A stretch of DNA of 64,000 bases from Tenericutes bacterium MZ-XQ (GTDB taxonomy: Bacteria > Bacillota_I > Bacilli_A > Acholeplasmatales > Acholeplasmataceae): contig CP017950.1 in NCBI GenBank assembly GCA_002838205.1, positions 248,001-312,000 of the forward strand. The letters are read 5' to 3'. Each line of letters begins with the position of its first letter. Position 1 is the first letter of the stretch. Under the pieces are notes generated by a model. It saw only the letters and a program-made list of their open reading frames with translations. It was not told the origin of the DNA and did no database searches. Shown one piece after another: positions 52,340 through 62,308 of the stretch. The position numbers and the translations under genes are program-made.

Positions 52340-54412
52340 ATGCCTCGTGTATTCCCATTAAATAAAGTGCGTAATATCGGCATTATGGCCCATATTGACG
52401 CCGGAAAAACAACAACGACTGAACGTATTCTATTCCACACTGGTAGAATTCATAAACTAGGTGAAGTTCACGATGGTGCAGCTACAATGGACTGGATGGC
52501 TCAAGAACAAGAGCGCGGTATTACGATTACTTCAGCTGCTACAACAGCATTCTGGAAAGATCATAAAGTTAATATCATCGACACTCCAGGTCACGTTGAC
52601 TTTACAGTAGAAGTATCTAGATCACTTCGCGTGCTTGATGGTGCCGTAACAGTACTTGATGCACAAGCAGGGGTTGAACCTCAAACAGAAACCGTTTGGA
52701 GACAAGCGACAGAATATAAGGTACCAAGAATTGTTTATGTAAACAAAATGGACAAAATAGGAGCGGATTTTGCTAGAGCAATCAAAACGATTCATAATCG
52801 TTTAGGTGTGAAAGCAGTCCCTATCCAGTGGCCGATTGGTGCTGAAGCAGAATTCGATGGTATTATCGACTTACTTGAAATGAAAGCATATCATTATGAC
52901 GGTAATGCAGAAGAAATCGCTACAGAAATTGAGATACCTGCACATTTAGCTGACATCGTAGAAGAAAAAAGAATTGAACTGATTGAAGCAGTTGCTGATT
53001 TTGATGAAGAATTGATGATGAATTACCTTGAAGGTGAAGAAGTCACAGTTGAACAAATCAAAGCAGCAATCAGAAAAGGAACTTTAGCAGTTAAGTTCTT
53101 CCCAGTTATCTGTGGAACTTCATTTAAAAATAAAGGTGTTAAATTAATGTTAGATGCTGTTATTGATTATTTACCAGCTCCAACAGATGTACCTGCAATC
53201 TTAGGTCAAGATTCTAATGGTAATGAAATTAAACGTAAATCAAGTGATGATGAACCGTTTACTGCATTAGCATTTAAGGTTATGACTGACCCATATGTAG
53301 GACGCTTAACATTCTTTAGAGTATATTCAGGTTCTATTAAAGCTGGATCATACGTTCAAAACACAAATAAAGATAACAAAGAAAGATTTGGTCGTATCCT
53401 TCAAATGCATGCGAACCACCGTGAAGAAATCGCAGAAGTATTCGCTGGTGACATCGCTGCAGTAGTAGGTCTTAAAAATACGACAACTGGTGACACACTA
53501 GCTATGGAAAAAGATGATATCATCTTAGAATCTATGGTGTTCCCAGAGCCAGTTATTAACGTTGCTATCGAGCCTAAGACAAAACAAGATCAAGAAAAGA
53601 TGAATGTTGCGTTAGTTAAACTTGCTGAAGAAGATCCAACATTTAAGACATTTACAGACCATGAAACAGGTCAAACGATTATTGCTGGTATGGGTGAACT
53701 TCACTTAGATATTATTGTAGATCGTATGAAGCGTGAGTTTAAAGTGGAAGCAAACGTTGCTGAACCTCAGGTATCATATCGTGAAACAATTAGTGAAGAA
53801 GCTGATATCGAAGCTAAATTTGTTAGACAATCAGGTGGTCGTGGACAATACGGACATGTTGTAATCAAGTTCGAACCAAACCCTGGAAAAGGATTTGAAT
53901 TCGTTGATAAAATTGTTGGTGGGGTTATTCCTAGAGAATACATTCCATCAGTACTTAAAGGTTTAGAAGAAGCTCTTCCAAATGGTATTATTGCCGGTTA
54001 TCCAGCAATCGATATTAAAGCGACTCTACATTATGGTTCATACCATGAAGTCGACTCATCAGAAATGGCATTTAAAATCGCAGCTTCTATGGCTTTAAAA
54101 GATACAAAAACAAAAGCTTCACCTGTCTTATTAGAACCAATCATGGACGTTGAAGTTGTTGTTCCAAATGAGTATGTAGGTAACGTTATTGGTGATATTA
54201 CATCAAGACGTGGACGTATGGAATCTCAAGAAACGAGAGGAAATGCAGCAGCAATCCGTTCATTCGTACCACTTTCAGAAATGTTTGGTTATGCAACATC
54301 ACTTCGTTCAAATACGCAAGGTCGTGCAAACTTCGTAATGCAATTTAGTCATTATGAACGTACTCCAAAATCAATTATGGAAGAAATCATGAAAAAGCGC
54401 GGTGTGAATTAA
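52340..54412 (+). CDS. fusA: elongation factor G
   Basis: A 690-residue translational GTPase. It has the P-loop [10 protein letters not shown], switch [10 protein letters not shown], and NKMD for guanine recognition. Five domains follow, ending with a standard domain IV/V ([10 protein letters not shown] and [21 protein letters not shown]). It drives tRNA-mRNA translocation. Its gene is closely spaced after rpsG and shares the strong upstream promoter. Confidence 0.98.
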   Translation: MPRVFPLNKVRNIGIMAHIDAGKTTTTERILFHTGRIHKLGEVHDGAATMDWMAQEQERGITITSAATTAFWKDHKVNIIDTPGHVDFTVEVSRSLRVLDGAVTVLDAQAGVEPQTETVWRQATEYKVPRIVYVNKMDKIGADFARAIKTIHNRLGVKAVPIQWPIGAEAEFDGIIDLLEMKAYHYDGNAEEIATEIEIPAHLADIVEEKRIELIEAVADFDEELMMNYLEGEEVTVEQIKAAIRKGTLAVKFFPVICGTSFKNKGVKLMLDAVIDYLPAPTDVPAILGQDSNGNEIKRKSSDDEPFTALAFKVMTDPYVGRLTFFRVYSGSIKAGSYVQNTNKDNKERFGRILQMHANHREEIAEVFAGDIAAVVGLKNTTTGDTLAMEKDDIILESMVFPEPVINVAIEPKTKQDQEKMNVALVKLAEEDPTFKTFTDHETGQTIIAGMGELHLDIIVDRMKREFKVEANVAEPQVSYRETISEEADIEAKFVRQSGGRGQYGHVVIKFEPNPGKGFEFVDKIVGGVIPREYIPSVLKGLEEALPNGIIAGYPAIDIKATLHYGSYHEVDSSEMAFKIAASMALKDTKTKASPVLLEPIMDVEVVVPNEYVGNVIGDITSRRGRMESQETRGNAAAIRSFVPLSEMFGYATSLRSNTQGRANFVMQFSHYERTPKSIMEEIMKKRGVN

Positions 54413-54421
54413 TTCACTTGC

Positions 54422-54450
54422 TTGCAAAATAAATGGATTTAATATACAAT
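54422..54450 (+). promoter_or_regulatory. tuf promoter
   Basis: TTGCAA (54422-54427) and TACAAT (54445-54450), spaced by 17 bases, allow extra expression of EF-Tu apart from the operon promoter. Confidence 0.72.
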
Positions 54451-54503
54451 AAGTATGATGAAATAAATAAAAAAATCAATTAAAAATAGGAGGAACCATT
54501 AAA

Positions 54504-55688
54504 ATGGCAAAACAAAAATTTGAAAGAACAAAACCACATGTTAACATTGGTACAATCGGCCACGTTGACCATGGTAAGACTACTTTAACAGCTGCTATTA
54601 CAACTGTATTATCAGGAAAAGGTTTAGCAGAAATTAAAGATTATGCATCAATTGATAGTGCTCCAGAAGAAAAAGAACGCGGTATTACAATTAATACAGC
54701 ACACGTAGAATATCAAACAGAAAATCGTCACTACGCTCACGTAGACTGCCCAGGACATGCTGACTACGTTAAGAACATGATTACAGGTGCTGCACAAATG
54801 GACGGCGGTATCTTAGTTGTATCAGCTGCAGACGGCCCTATGCCACAAACTCGTGAACATATCTTATTATCACGTCAAGTTGGTGTACCTAAGCTAGTTG
54901 TTTTCTTAAACAAAGCTGATATGGTTGATGATGAAGAATTATTAGACTTAGTAGAAATGGAAGTTCGTGAATTATTATCAGAATATGACTTCCCAGGTGA
55001 TGACATTCCTGTAATCCGTGGATCTGCACTTGGTGCATTAAACGGTGATGCAAAATGGATTGGCGCTATCGAAGAATTAATGGAAGCTGTTGATACTTAT
55101 ATCGATACTCCAGAACGTCAAACTGACAAACCATTCTTAATGCCAGTTGAAGACGTGTTTACAATTACAGGTCGTGGTACAGTTGCTACTGGACGTGTTG
55201 AACGTGGACAAGTTAAAGTTGGTGACACAGTTGAAATCGTTGGTTTAACAGATACTAAATCAACAGTTGTAACTGGTGTTGAAATGTTTAGAAAATTATT
55301 AGATTACGCAGAAGCTGGAGATAACATCGGTGCATTACTTAGAGGTGTGAGCCGTGATCAAGTTGAACGTGGTCAAGTATTAGCTAAACCAAAATCAGTA
55401 AACCCACACTTCAAGTTCGAAGCACAAGTTTACGTATTATCAAAAGAAGAAGGTGGACGTCATACTGCATTCTTCTCAAACTATCGCCCACAATTCTATT
55501 TCCGTACAACTGACGTTACAGGTGTAATTACACTTCAAGAAGGTACAGAAATGGTTATGCCTGGTGATAACACAGTGATGACTGTAGAATTGATTCACCC
55601 AATCGCTATCGAAGAAGGAACTAAGTTCTCAATTCGTGAAGGTGGACGTACAGTTGGTGCTGGTTCAGTAGTTAAAATTATTGAATAG
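54504..55688 (+). CDS. tuf: elongation factor Tu
   Basis: A 394-residue EF-Tu. The G-domain motifs are [29 protein letters not shown] and NKAD. Domain II has [13 protein letters not shown] and domain III has the TGxI/LPEG-like region with [23 protein letters not shown]. It delivers aminoacyl-tRNA to the ribosome. It has its own promoter and AGGAGG site and ends in a terminator at 55706-55729. An IS91-type element starts a few bases later. Confidence 0.98.
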   Translation: MAKQKFERTKPHVNIGTIGHVDHGKTTLTAAITTVLSGKGLAEIKDYASIDSAPEEKERGITINTAHVEYQTENRHYAHVDCPGHADYVKNMITGAAQMDGGILVVSAADGPMPQTREHILLSRQVGVPKLVVFLNKADMVDDEELLDLVEMEVRELLSEYDFPGDDIPVIRGSALGALNGDAKWIGAIEELMEAVDTYIDTPERQTDKPFLMPVEDVFTITGRGTVATGRVERGQVKVGDTVEIVGLTDTKSTVVTGVEMFRKLLDYAEAGDNIGALLRGVSRDQVERGQVLAKPKSVNPHFKFEAQVYVLSKEEGGRHTAFFSNYRPQFYFRTTDVTGVITLQEGTEMVMPGDNTVMTVELIHPIAIEEGTKFSIREGGRTVGAGSVVKIIE

Positions 55689-55705
55689 TTATTGACAAAC
55701 ATTTA

Positions 55706-55729
55706 AAAGAGGCTCTTGCCTCTTTTTTT
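55706..55729 (+). terminator. rho-independent terminator after tuf
   Basis: AGAGGC (55708-55713) pairs with GCCTCT (55718-55723), followed by seven T residues. It lies five bases from the left end of the IS91-type copy. Confidence 0.9.
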
Positions 55730-55819
55730 GTACTTAACTAGGAAATTCTAATTGATAATTTAAATAAAAACAAACAGAAAAAACTCATCTAAAATGAGTC
55801 TGTAAAACGAGTCAACAAA

Positions 55820-56140
55820 TTAATCAATAAGTTTATGATAAATATCTAAAGGCACAAACTGCAACTTACCACAATGACTACAAACATCAACGGGAAAAGC
55901 AGCACCTTCAGTCTCCATAAAGTGAGCATAACCAGAAAAATTGACAGTAAGTTCAAATCCACAGTGCAGACATTTCATATCAACCATGATATCAAAATTA
56001 GGCATCGATATAAATGCATTAAATGAAGCGGCAGGGCCAGCAATGAATCCCTGCTTAACAGCTGATTTATATTCAGCATACAAATTCTTTTTTTGAACAA
56101 AAGACATATGCACAGATTTAGTTTTAAATAGTTTAGGCAT
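55820..56140 (-). CDS. IS91-associated zinc-ribbon accessory protein, copy 2
   Basis: It is identical to the 106-residue protein at 7815-8135, with two CxxC pairs (KCLHCGF and VCSHCGK) and the MPKLFKT start at ATG 56140. It overlaps the transposase gene by eight bases. Function is unknown; the sequence adds no evidence beyond copy 1. Confidence 0.75.
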   Translation of the reverse strand: MPKLFKTKSVHMSFVQKKNLYAEYKSAVKQGFIAGPAASFNAFISMPNFDIMVDMKCLHCGFELTVNFSGYAHFMETEGAAFPVDVCSHCGKLQFVPLDIYHKLID

Positions 56141-57458
56141 CGCTAAATAACCTCTCTTTTCGGTGATTTGGTAGATATGAAGCATCAAGATTTAAAACCA
56201 TAGTAGAACCACACTGACATTTAAAGATGTCATAGTGATAAGTCTTAAGCAACAAAGTTCGAAAGTGAAGTTGATGTTTAAGATAAGTCAAAGATTTAGG
56301 GTTAACTAACTTTAACTCAGAGGCAATTTTTCGTTTTGTCCGATTTGAATAAAAACCGTAATAACGAATCAGATGAAATCCTTTATCAGGGATGTGTTTA
56401 ATGAGACGTGCAATAAATTTAAAGACATGATCAGTGATGATTTGAGTACCTCGTTTATGATGTTTATCTGAAATTTGATCATCTTCATGAGGATCAAAAT
56501 GCCAAGTGACTTGGTGATTGATATCATCGAAGTCATCAATTCTAGATTCAGAGATGGCTGGATGAGAAGCATATCTGGCGATGTATTTAGCAATCTTTTT
56601 GGCTGTAGACAAGCTAGATTTTCTCTTTAATTGAGGCCCGTAAGTGTAAAAGCCTTTTTTATACTTATGAATGAGATAACTTCTTAAGCGATTAAACTCA
56701 TTATAGATAGAATTTGTCGCATGGGTTTTCAAATAGGCTGAGATGTTACTTAAGAGTCTATATTGCCAAAACATACGCAGTCTCTCAAAAGGAAAGAAAG
56801 ACATGTTGGATAGATGACCATGAGCATCAATAAAGCGTTCAGCAACTAAAGCATGGATATGAGGATTGGTCTTCATATCTCTGCCATAGGTGTGAAGAAA
56901 ACAAATGATGCCAAGTCTTCTATCTAATTGGTGGTCAGCCTTCGTTTTCTTAACAGCTTTATGAAGAACTTCATTTACAGTTTGAAATAAGATATCAAAT
57001 AAGTCTCTATAAAGCCAAAAGAATTTACGCATCTCTTTAGCAACTGAAAAGACAAAATGTCTATGAGGGCACTTAAGTAATTTGGATTCAATCGCAAGTG
57101 TTCGAGCTTCTCGATATCTTTGATTACAAGAAGGACAAAACCTTGAATGACAAGAAAGACCTTGGATATGAAAGTTATCACAAGTTGGGCATTCATAGAA
57201 GAAGTAGCCATATTTGAAATCACGACAATGTATCATTTTTTCAACATTTTCGATAATTGAGGGACGTAGTTTATCTTCAAAATGAAGTTTAAATGAATCC
57301 CAATAGGTAGCAAATATAGATTGAATGGAAATGGAGTTATCTCTATATACTTTTAAATTAGATAGTTTAACAAGCTCATTGTTAAAGACATGTTCACCAT
57401 GTTTAAGAGCAAGTTCTAATTGATCTTTAAATTTATACTTAATCACTATAGGTTCCAT
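56133..57458 (-). CDS. IS91-family Y2 HUH transposase, copy 2
   Basis: Identical to the transposase at 8128-9453: zinc-binding N-terminus, HUH motif NPHIHALVAER and the RYYGFYSNR tyrosine pair. The frame is intact, so this copy should be active if the other is. Start ATG 57458 is used for the same reasons as in copy 1, with a TATAAT box six bases upstream. Confidence 0.92.
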   Translation of the reverse strand: MEPIVIKYKFKDQLELALKHGEHVFNNELVKLSNLKVYRDNSISIQSIFATYWDSFKLHFEDKLRPSIIENVEKMIHCRDFKYGYFFYECPTCDNFHIQGLSCHSRFCPSCNQRYREARTLAIESKLLKCPHRHFVFSVAKEMRKFFWLYRDLFDILFQTVNEVLHKAVKKTKADHQLDRRLGIICFLHTYGRDMKTNPHIHALVAERFIDAHGHLSNMSFFPFERLRMFWQYRLLSNISAYLKTHATNSIYNEFNRLRSYLIHKYKKGFYTYGPQLKRKSSLSTAKKIAKYIARYASHPAISESRIDDFDDINHQVTWHFDPHEDDQISDKHHKRGTQIITDHVFKFIARLIKHIPDKGFHLIRYYGFYSNRTKRKIASELKLVNPKSLTYLKHQLHFRTLLLKTYHYDIFKCQCGSTMVLNLDASYLPNHRKERLFSDA

Positions 57459-57586
57459 AAATCTATTATACAATGTGACTTTAAAAAGAAAAAGGCGATT
57501 TTTATCGCCCCTAGTGAATTTATTCACTTTTGTTCTGTTTTTTCATGTAAAATAAAGAGAGTATAAAAAACACTGAAGGATGAATC

Positions 57587-58777
57587 ATGGACGCAAGAAA
57601 ACTATACATATTTCAAGTTGCTATTTTAAATCTTGCAATGACGATGATGATGACTGCAGCTATTGTTTATCGGATTGATTTAGCAAAGCTTGAACCATAT
57701 CAGTTAATCTTATTAGGAACAGCACTGGAGATTGCAGTGATTTTTTTTGAGGTACCCACGGGTGTTGTTGCGGATAAATATTCAAGAAAGTTAAGTGTTG
57801 TGATTGGTTATATCATTATAGGTCTTGGCTTTTTTGTTGAACTTCTAACATTAGATTTCATTTGGATCTTTGTTGCACAAATCATTTGGTGCTTTGGATA
57901 TACGTTTATTAGTGGTGCACTAGATGCATGGGTTTCTGATGAAACTGATAATCAAGATATAGAATACACGTTTATTAAAGCCAATACAATAAGCAAAGTC
58001 ATGACGATCATTGGGATTATTGGTGCTTTTGGATTAGGGATTATCGATGTAAGACTTCCGATGCTTGTCAGTGGTATTTTATATATACTTTTAAGTTTCT
58101 TTTTAATGGTTTTTATGAAGGAACATGCCTTTAGAAAAAAAATGGACCATTCTATGGTTCATCAGTTTAGATTAGGATTAAAACATATATTTAGACATCC
58201 AATGTTAAAGATATTTGTTGTAACAGCATTTTTATTAGGATTATATAGCGAAGGGATTGACCGTTTAGAAGAATTTATTATCTTAGATAAGGTTGACATG
58301 ACATTCTTAAAGGATCTGCCTTCTATTTATATCGTATCCATGATGCATATGATGATGGCTATTTTAGGGGTCATCATGTTACTCATTGTAAAAAGATATG
58401 TCAAGGAAGGTATAAAAACATATCAATGGTTTTTTGTACTCATTCTTTTCATGAGTCTAGGTTTACTTGTATTTGCATATATGGGTAATGCATATGTATC
58501 TTTATTAGGCTTTTTCTTCTTTAGAATGACAAGGCAAGGTATAGATCCTTTATACACGAGTGTTATGGCTAGACAAACACCTTCAAACATTAAAGCGACT
58601 GTCATGTCCACTTTTGGTCAAATCGATGGCATCGGTCAAATTTTAAGTGGGATTTTGATGACGACCTTAGCTTTTATCCTTGGTACACAAGCAATTTTAA
58701 CCGTGACTGCAACAATTCTATTAGGCGTTGCATACACTCTTTTCTTAATGATTCAAAAGCTAAAAATTAATGCATAA
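57587..58777 (+). CDS. MFS transporter, probable drug/efflux type
   Basis: A 396-residue, 12-segment major facilitator protein. The loop after the second segment reads EVPTGVVADKYSRKLSVVIG, the G-x-x-x-D-x-x-x-R-K-type MFS signature. The second half has RMTRQGIDPLYTSVMARQTP. The layout is like small-molecule efflux proteins, but no substrate is evident. ATG 57587 follows GAAGGA. Its upstream region now begins at the IS91 copy 2 end, so its promoter may have been changed by the insertion. Confidence 0.82.
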   Translation: MDARKLYIFQVAILNLAMTMMMTAAIVYRIDLAKLEPYQLILLGTALEIAVIFFEVPTGVVADKYSRKLSVVIGYIIIGLGFFVELLTLDFIWIFVAQIIWCFGYTFISGALDAWVSDETDNQDIEYTFIKANTISKVMTIIGIIGAFGLGIIDVRLPMLVSGILYILLSFFLMVFMKEHAFRKKMDHSMVHQFRLGLKHIFRHPMLKIFVVTAFLLGLYSEGIDRLEEFIILDKVDMTFLKDLPSIYIVSMMHMMMAILGVIMLLIVKRYVKEGIKTYQWFFVLILFMSLGLLVFAYMGNAYVSLLGFFFFRMTRQGIDPLYTSVMARQTPSNIKATVMSTFGQIDGIGQILSGILMTTLAFILGTQAILTVTATILLGVAYTLFLMIQKLKINA

Positions 58778-58803
58778 ATATCACAATTTCAAGAAAATAT
58801 GTT

Positions 58804-58826
58804 AAAGAGGTATTTTTCCTCTTTTT
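58804..58826 (+). terminator. rho-independent terminator after the MFS gene
   Basis: AAAGAGG pairs with CCTCTTT across a TATTTTT loop, followed by T residues. Confidence 0.7.
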
Positions 58827-58872
58827 CTCATGAAATATGTTAAAATATATAGTATCAAAAAGGAATGATAAG

Positions 58873-59649
58873 ATGATTGTAGATACGCATTTACATTTAA
58901 ATACAGAAGATTATAAAGATGATCTAGATCAAGTGATTAAACAGGCATTTGAAGCTGGAGTAAAAAAACTCATTGTCATCGGTATGGATCATGAAACTAG
59001 CAAACAAGCGATAGAAATCGCAGAAAGATATGAAGGTGTTTATGCATCTGTTGGTCTTCATCCTGGGTATGTTGATGAAGGCGATGATCCAGTGTTCATT
59101 AACGAGTATATCAGTCATCCTAAGGTGGTTGCGATTGGTGAGACTGGGTTAGATTTTTATTGGACAAAAGAAAATAAAGATCTTCAAATGAAAAGGTTTG
59201 TTGAACAGATTGAGTTATCTATTAAATATCATCTACCTTTAGTGATACACACAAGAAATTCTTTTCAAGAAGCATATGATTTATTAAAACCATATGAAGG
59301 AAAAGCATTCGGTGTATTTCATTGTTTTTCATCAGATGAAAAAGATGCTAAAAAAGCGATTGATTTAGGTTTTTATATTGGTATCGATGGACCGATTACT
59401 TTCAAGAATCCAAAAGATCTATTACCTATAGTTAAAAACATAGATTTAAAACATATTTTAATTGAAACAGATAGTCCTTATTTAGCTCCCTCTCCGTTTA
59501 GAGGAAAAAGAAATGAACCAAAGTATTTAGTAGAAGTTGTTAAAAAAATAGCTGAAATTAGAAACATGACAGAAGAAGAAGTCAAAGAGATTACAACAAG
59601 AAATGCACATCAATTATTTAAATTAGGAGGCATGAATCATGAAGACTAA
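58873..59649 (+). CDS. tatD: TatD-family metal-dependent hydrolase (DNase)
   Basis: A 258-residue TIM-barrel hydrolase with VDTHLHLN metal ligands, GETGLDFYW, HTRNS, VFHCFSS and LIETDSPYLAPSPFRGKRNEP, the full TatD pattern. The enzymes act as 3'-5' DNA exonucleases. In Bacillus tatD (yabD) follows metS; here it has moved away. The first in-frame ATG is at 58837, but ATG 58873, eight bases after AAGGA, gives the family start MIVDTHLHL. It overlaps the next gene by 11 bases. Confidence 0.95.
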   Translation: MIVDTHLHLNTEDYKDDLDQVIKQAFEAGVKKLIVIGMDHETSKQAIEIAERYEGVYASVGLHPGYVDEGDDPVFINEYISHPKVVAIGETGLDFYWTKENKDLQMKRFVEQIELSIKYHLPLVIHTRNSFQEAYDLLKPYEGKAFGVFHCFSSDEKDAKKAIDLGFYIGIDGPITFKNPKDLLPIVKNIDLKHILIETDSPYLAPSPFRGKRNEPKYLVEVVKKIAEIRNMTEEEVKEITTRNAHQLFKLGGMNHED

Positions 59650-60721
59650 AAAACTTATATTATCGATTTTAACAGTTTTAATATCACTTACCTTAATTGG
59701 ATGTACAATTGAGACAAGAGCGGTGGAAACTTACGTTTCACCATCAACTGAAGAACAACTAAGAATAGATATGATCGCGGAAGTATCTCCTTCTGTGGTT
59801 GCGGTTGTAACTGAAACAGGACATGGATCAGGGATTATTTATAAGTCTGAGCCAGTTGAAGGAGAAACAAATGTAGATCGATATTACATTATGACTAACA
59901 ATCATGTTGTTGAAGATGGTGGCGAAATGAAAGTTCATTTTGGACCAGGACAAGATGATATTGCTGTTAAAGATTATCAAACATATCCATTATTTGATGT
60001 TGCAGTAGTAAGAATAGAAACCGATCGTAATTTAAGAGTACATGCAATTGCACCAATTGATGATAATGTAATTACTGAAATCGTCAAAGGACAAGAAGTC
60101 ATTGCGATTGGTACACCACGAGATTTAGCGTTTTTTAATTATGTTACTACTGGTGTAGTCAGCATACCTACCTTTGCATATGAAGGTATCAACGGATTAT
60201 CGCTGATGCATGATGCGGATTTAAATCCCGGAAACAGTGGCGGACCTTTATTTAATTTAAACGGTGAAGTCATTGGGTTAAACGTTGCCAAGATTACTGA
60301 TGTACAAACATCAGATGGTCTGATTGCTGCTGATGGTTTAAATTATGCACTTAATATCAATAAACTTGCACCAATCATTAGAGGGTTTCAAGAAGCTAAC
60401 TATATAGAGGTTGTGCGTTCACCTAAGTTAGGTGTGACTGTACAAGAAGTTGATATTTTCTTATTAGAAAATGATCCATCATTACTCCCAAATAATCCAG
60501 TGGGTGTTGTCGTTATTGGATTTGATTTAACTAGAAATGCACATCTTGTATTAGAAGAATATGACTTGATTATTGAGATGAATGGAAACCCAATTACATC
60601 GATTGCTGATCTTGCTGCTGAGCTTCAAGATGCAGAGTTTGGAGATACACACCAATTAACGGTGATCAGAAAAGTGAACAATGTATTTGAAGAAATTAGT
60701 GTAACAATCACATTATCATGA
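59639..60721 (+). CDS. HtrA/DegP-like serine protease, predicted lipoprotein
   Basis: A 360-residue protein. The signal peptide ends at a lipobox (TLIGC, Cys22), so it should be anchored to the outer face of the membrane. The trypsin-like triad is H89 in MTNNHVV, D120 in LFDVAVVR and S200 in NPGNSGGPLF. A PDZ domain fills about 265-355. HtrA proteins degrade misfolded exported proteins. Typical Firmicute HtrA has a transmembrane anchor, so the lipid anchor is unusual. It is coupled to tatD (11-base overlap) and to cinA (4-base overlap). Confidence 0.9.
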   Translation: MKTKKLILSILTVLISLTLIGCTIETRAVETYVSPSTEEQLRIDMIAEVSPSVVAVVTETGHGSGIIYKSEPVEGETNVDRYYIMTNNHVVEDGGEMKVHFGPGQDDIAVKDYQTYPLFDVAVVRIETDRNLRVHAIAPIDDNVITEIVKGQEVIAIGTPRDLAFFNYVTTGVVSIPTFAYEGINGLSLMHDADLNPGNSGGPLFNLNGEVIGLNVAKITDVQTSDGLIAADGLNYALNINKLAPIIRGFQEANYIEVVRSPKLGVTVQEVDIFLLENDPSLLPNNPVGVVVIGFDLTRNAHLVLEEYDLIIEMNGNPITSIADLAAELQDAEFGDTHQLTVIRKVNNVFEEISVTITLS

Positions 60722-61179
60722 TCTCAAAAAAAGTATTTGATAAATGTCTAGATAAAGGCTTAACTATAGCATTCTCAGAAAGTATGACAGGTGGTAATTT
60801 ATCCTATCAAATGATATATAATGAAGGAGCATCAAAAGTTTTAATTGGTAGTGTTGTTGCATATCATACAGATCTAAAAGAAAAACCATTAGGTGTTCAT
60901 AAACAGATCATCGATGATTTTTCAGTTGTTAGTCAACAAGTTGCAGATCAAATGGCACGTGGCATTTTTGATTTGACTCATGCAAGTATTTGTGTTTCAA
61001 TAACTGGTAATGCAGGACCAACACTAGATACAAACACTACAAAAAAAGAAGCTTTTATTGCGATATTATTTCAAGAAAAACTTTATCAGTATCATGTTAA
61101 TTTTGATGCAAATGACCGAATGAAAAACATTGAAGATGCAACAACATTTGTGTATCAAAAAATAGAGGAATTACTATAG
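60718..61179 (+). CDS. CinA C-terminal domain protein (NMN amidohydrolase family)
   Basis: A 153-residue stand-alone CinA C-terminal domain with the catalytic signature LTIAFSESMTGGNLSYQM, then GSVVAYHTDLKEKPLGV and ICVSITGNAGPT. PncC enzymes of this family convert nicotinamide mononucleotide to nicotinate mononucleotide. The N-terminal molybdopterin-like domain of full CinA is absent. Its ATG overlaps the protease stop (ATGA). Confidence 0.9.
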   Translation: MISKKVFDKCLDKGLTIAFSESMTGGNLSYQMIYNEGASKVLIGSVVAYHTDLKEKPLGVHKQIIDDFSVVSQQVADQMARGIFDLTHASICVSITGNAGPTLDTNTTKKEAFIAILFQEKLYQYHVNFDANDRMKNIEDATTFVYQKIEELL

Positions 61180-61199
61180 AAAAAAGATAGTTTTAATCA

Positions 61200-61228
61200 T
61201 TGTAATAAATGATATATTATGATATAAT
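61200..61228 (+). promoter_or_regulatory. rpsF-ssb-rpsR promoter
   Basis: TTGTAA (61200-61205) and TATAAT (61223-61228), 17 bases apart. A small hairpin (TAAGA/TCTTA) lies in the 60-base leader. Confidence 0.78.
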
Positions 61229-61289
61229 AACTTGGCGTAAGATAATCCTTGTCTTATCAAAGACCATAGACCAGAAGGAGGTGGAACTG

Positions 61290-61577
61290 ATGAAAAAATA
61301 CGAAATTATGTATATCATCCGTCCAACTGTAGAAAGCGAGAACATCAAAAAGATCGTCAATAACTTTAACGAAATTTTTGTAAACTACAATAGTGAAGTT
61401 CAAGAGCTTAAAGAGTTGGGGCTAAAAGACTTAGCTTATGAGATAGAACATCACAAAAAAGGCTATTACGTTTGGTTGCTTGCTAACGCAACTCCAGAAG
61501 CAATTGCTGAATTTAACCGTGTCGTAAGAATAACTGAAGAAGTTATTCGCTTCATTGTTGTAAAGGAAGGCGAGTAA
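61290..61577 (+). CDS. rpsF: 30S ribosomal protein S6
   Basis: A 95-residue S6 of normal length ([19 protein letters not shown] ... [20 protein letters not shown]). It pairs with S18 in the 30S platform. The frame is open from 61209, but the promoter overlaps that stretch. ATG 61290, eight bases after AGAAGGAGG, gives the family N-terminus. It starts the classic rpsF-ssb-rpsR operon. Confidence 0.96.
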   Translation: MKKYEIMYIIRPTVESENIKKIVNNFNEIFVNYNSEVQELKELGLKDLAYEIEHHKKGYYVWLLANATPEAIAEFNRVVRITEEVIRFIVVKEGE

Positions 61578-61578
61578 T

Positions 61579-62019
61579 ATGATTAATAAAGTGATTTTAG
61601 TAGGAAGAATTACCAAGGATCCTGAACTTAAATCTACACAATCAAATATTAACTTCGTAAACTTTACAATTGCTGTAAATCGTCAATTTACGGATCAATC
61701 AGGCGAAAGACAAGCTGATTTTATTCAATGTATCGTATGGAGACGACAAGCAGAAAATTTAGCACGCTTTATTAAAAAAGGTGCATTACTTGGTGTCGAA
61801 GGTCGCATTCAAACAAGAACGTATGAAGCAGACAATGGCACACGCTATATCACAGAAGTTGTTTGTGATTCCGTACAGTTTTTAGAAAATAAGGGTGATC
61901 AATCACCTGCTGATTACATGGAACAACAAGCACCTGAAGTAGATTATAGCAATGATGACAGCGATGAGTTTTATGAAACATCAAAACAACTTGCTGCTGA
62001 AGAAGATCTACCATTTTAA
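61579..62019 (+). CDS. ssb: single-stranded DNA-binding protein
   Basis: A 146-residue SSB. The OB fold covers residues 1-105 ([20 protein letters not shown] ... [21 protein letters not shown]). A short linker leads to an acidic tail ending EEDLPF, the site that recruits partner proteins. It protects single-stranded DNA during replication and repair. It begins one base after the rpsF stop, so expression is coupled to the ribosomal genes. Confidence 0.97.
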   Translation: MINKVILVGRITKDPELKSTQSNINFVNFTIAVNRQFTDQSGERQADFIQCIVWRRQAENLARFIKKGALLGVEGRIQTRTYEADNGTRYITEVVCDSVQFLENKGDQSPADYMEQQAPEVDYSNDDSDEFYETSKQLAAEEDLPF

Positions 62020-62030
62020 GGAGGAGAACT

Positions 62031-62267
62031 ATGCAAAACAATAGACGTGGCGGTTTTAAAAGACGTCGTAAAGTTTGTTATTTTACACAAAATAAAGTTG
62101 AACATATAGATTTTAAAGATGTAGAATTACTTAGACGATTTATTACTGACCGTGGTAAGATTTTACCAAGACGTGTAACTGGCACATCAGCTAAATGGCA
62201 ACGTCCATTAGCAGTAGCTATTAAAAGAGCACGTCATATGGCATTACTACCATATGTAAAAGACTAA
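62031..62267 (+). CDS. rpsR: 30S ribosomal protein S18
   Basis: A 78-residue S18 with [20 protein letters not shown] at the start and [20 protein letters not shown] in the core. It binds S6 and 16S rRNA. The ribosome site is AAGGAGG. A terminator (ATGCTGC/GCAGCAT, 62281-62299) follows and is shared with the converging gene. Confidence 0.97.
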   Translation: MQNNRRGGFKRRRKVCYFTQNKVEHIDFKDVELLRRFITDRGKILPRRVTGTSAKWQRPLAVAIKRARHMALLPYVKD

Positions 62268-62276
62268 TCAATAAAC

Positions 62277-62308
62277 AAAAATGCTGCAATCCGCAGCATT
62301 TTTTTTAT
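62277..62308. terminator. bidirectional terminator after rpsR
   Basis: ATGCTGC (62281-62287) pairs with GCAGCAT (62293-62299), with A's before and T's after. Confidence 0.88.

Larger units (their letters stand above)
55734..57535 (-). mobile_element. IS91-family insertion sequence, copy 2
   Basis: The same element as at 7729-9530 (offset 48,005 bases), with identical encoded proteins and the one noted A/C difference at 55757. Identity begins at TTAACTAGG (55734) and ends after GTTC (57532-57535), beyond which the sequences differ apart from one chance T. The near-perfect identity means the copies separated recently. It sits between the tuf terminator and an MFS gene, in the same orientation as copy 1. 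Confidence 0.9.

Noticed and set aside
7815-57535. Composite transposon formed by IS91 copies 1 and 2
   Set aside because: The 48 kb between them is ordinary essential chromosome in conserved order, so they are independent insertions of one element.
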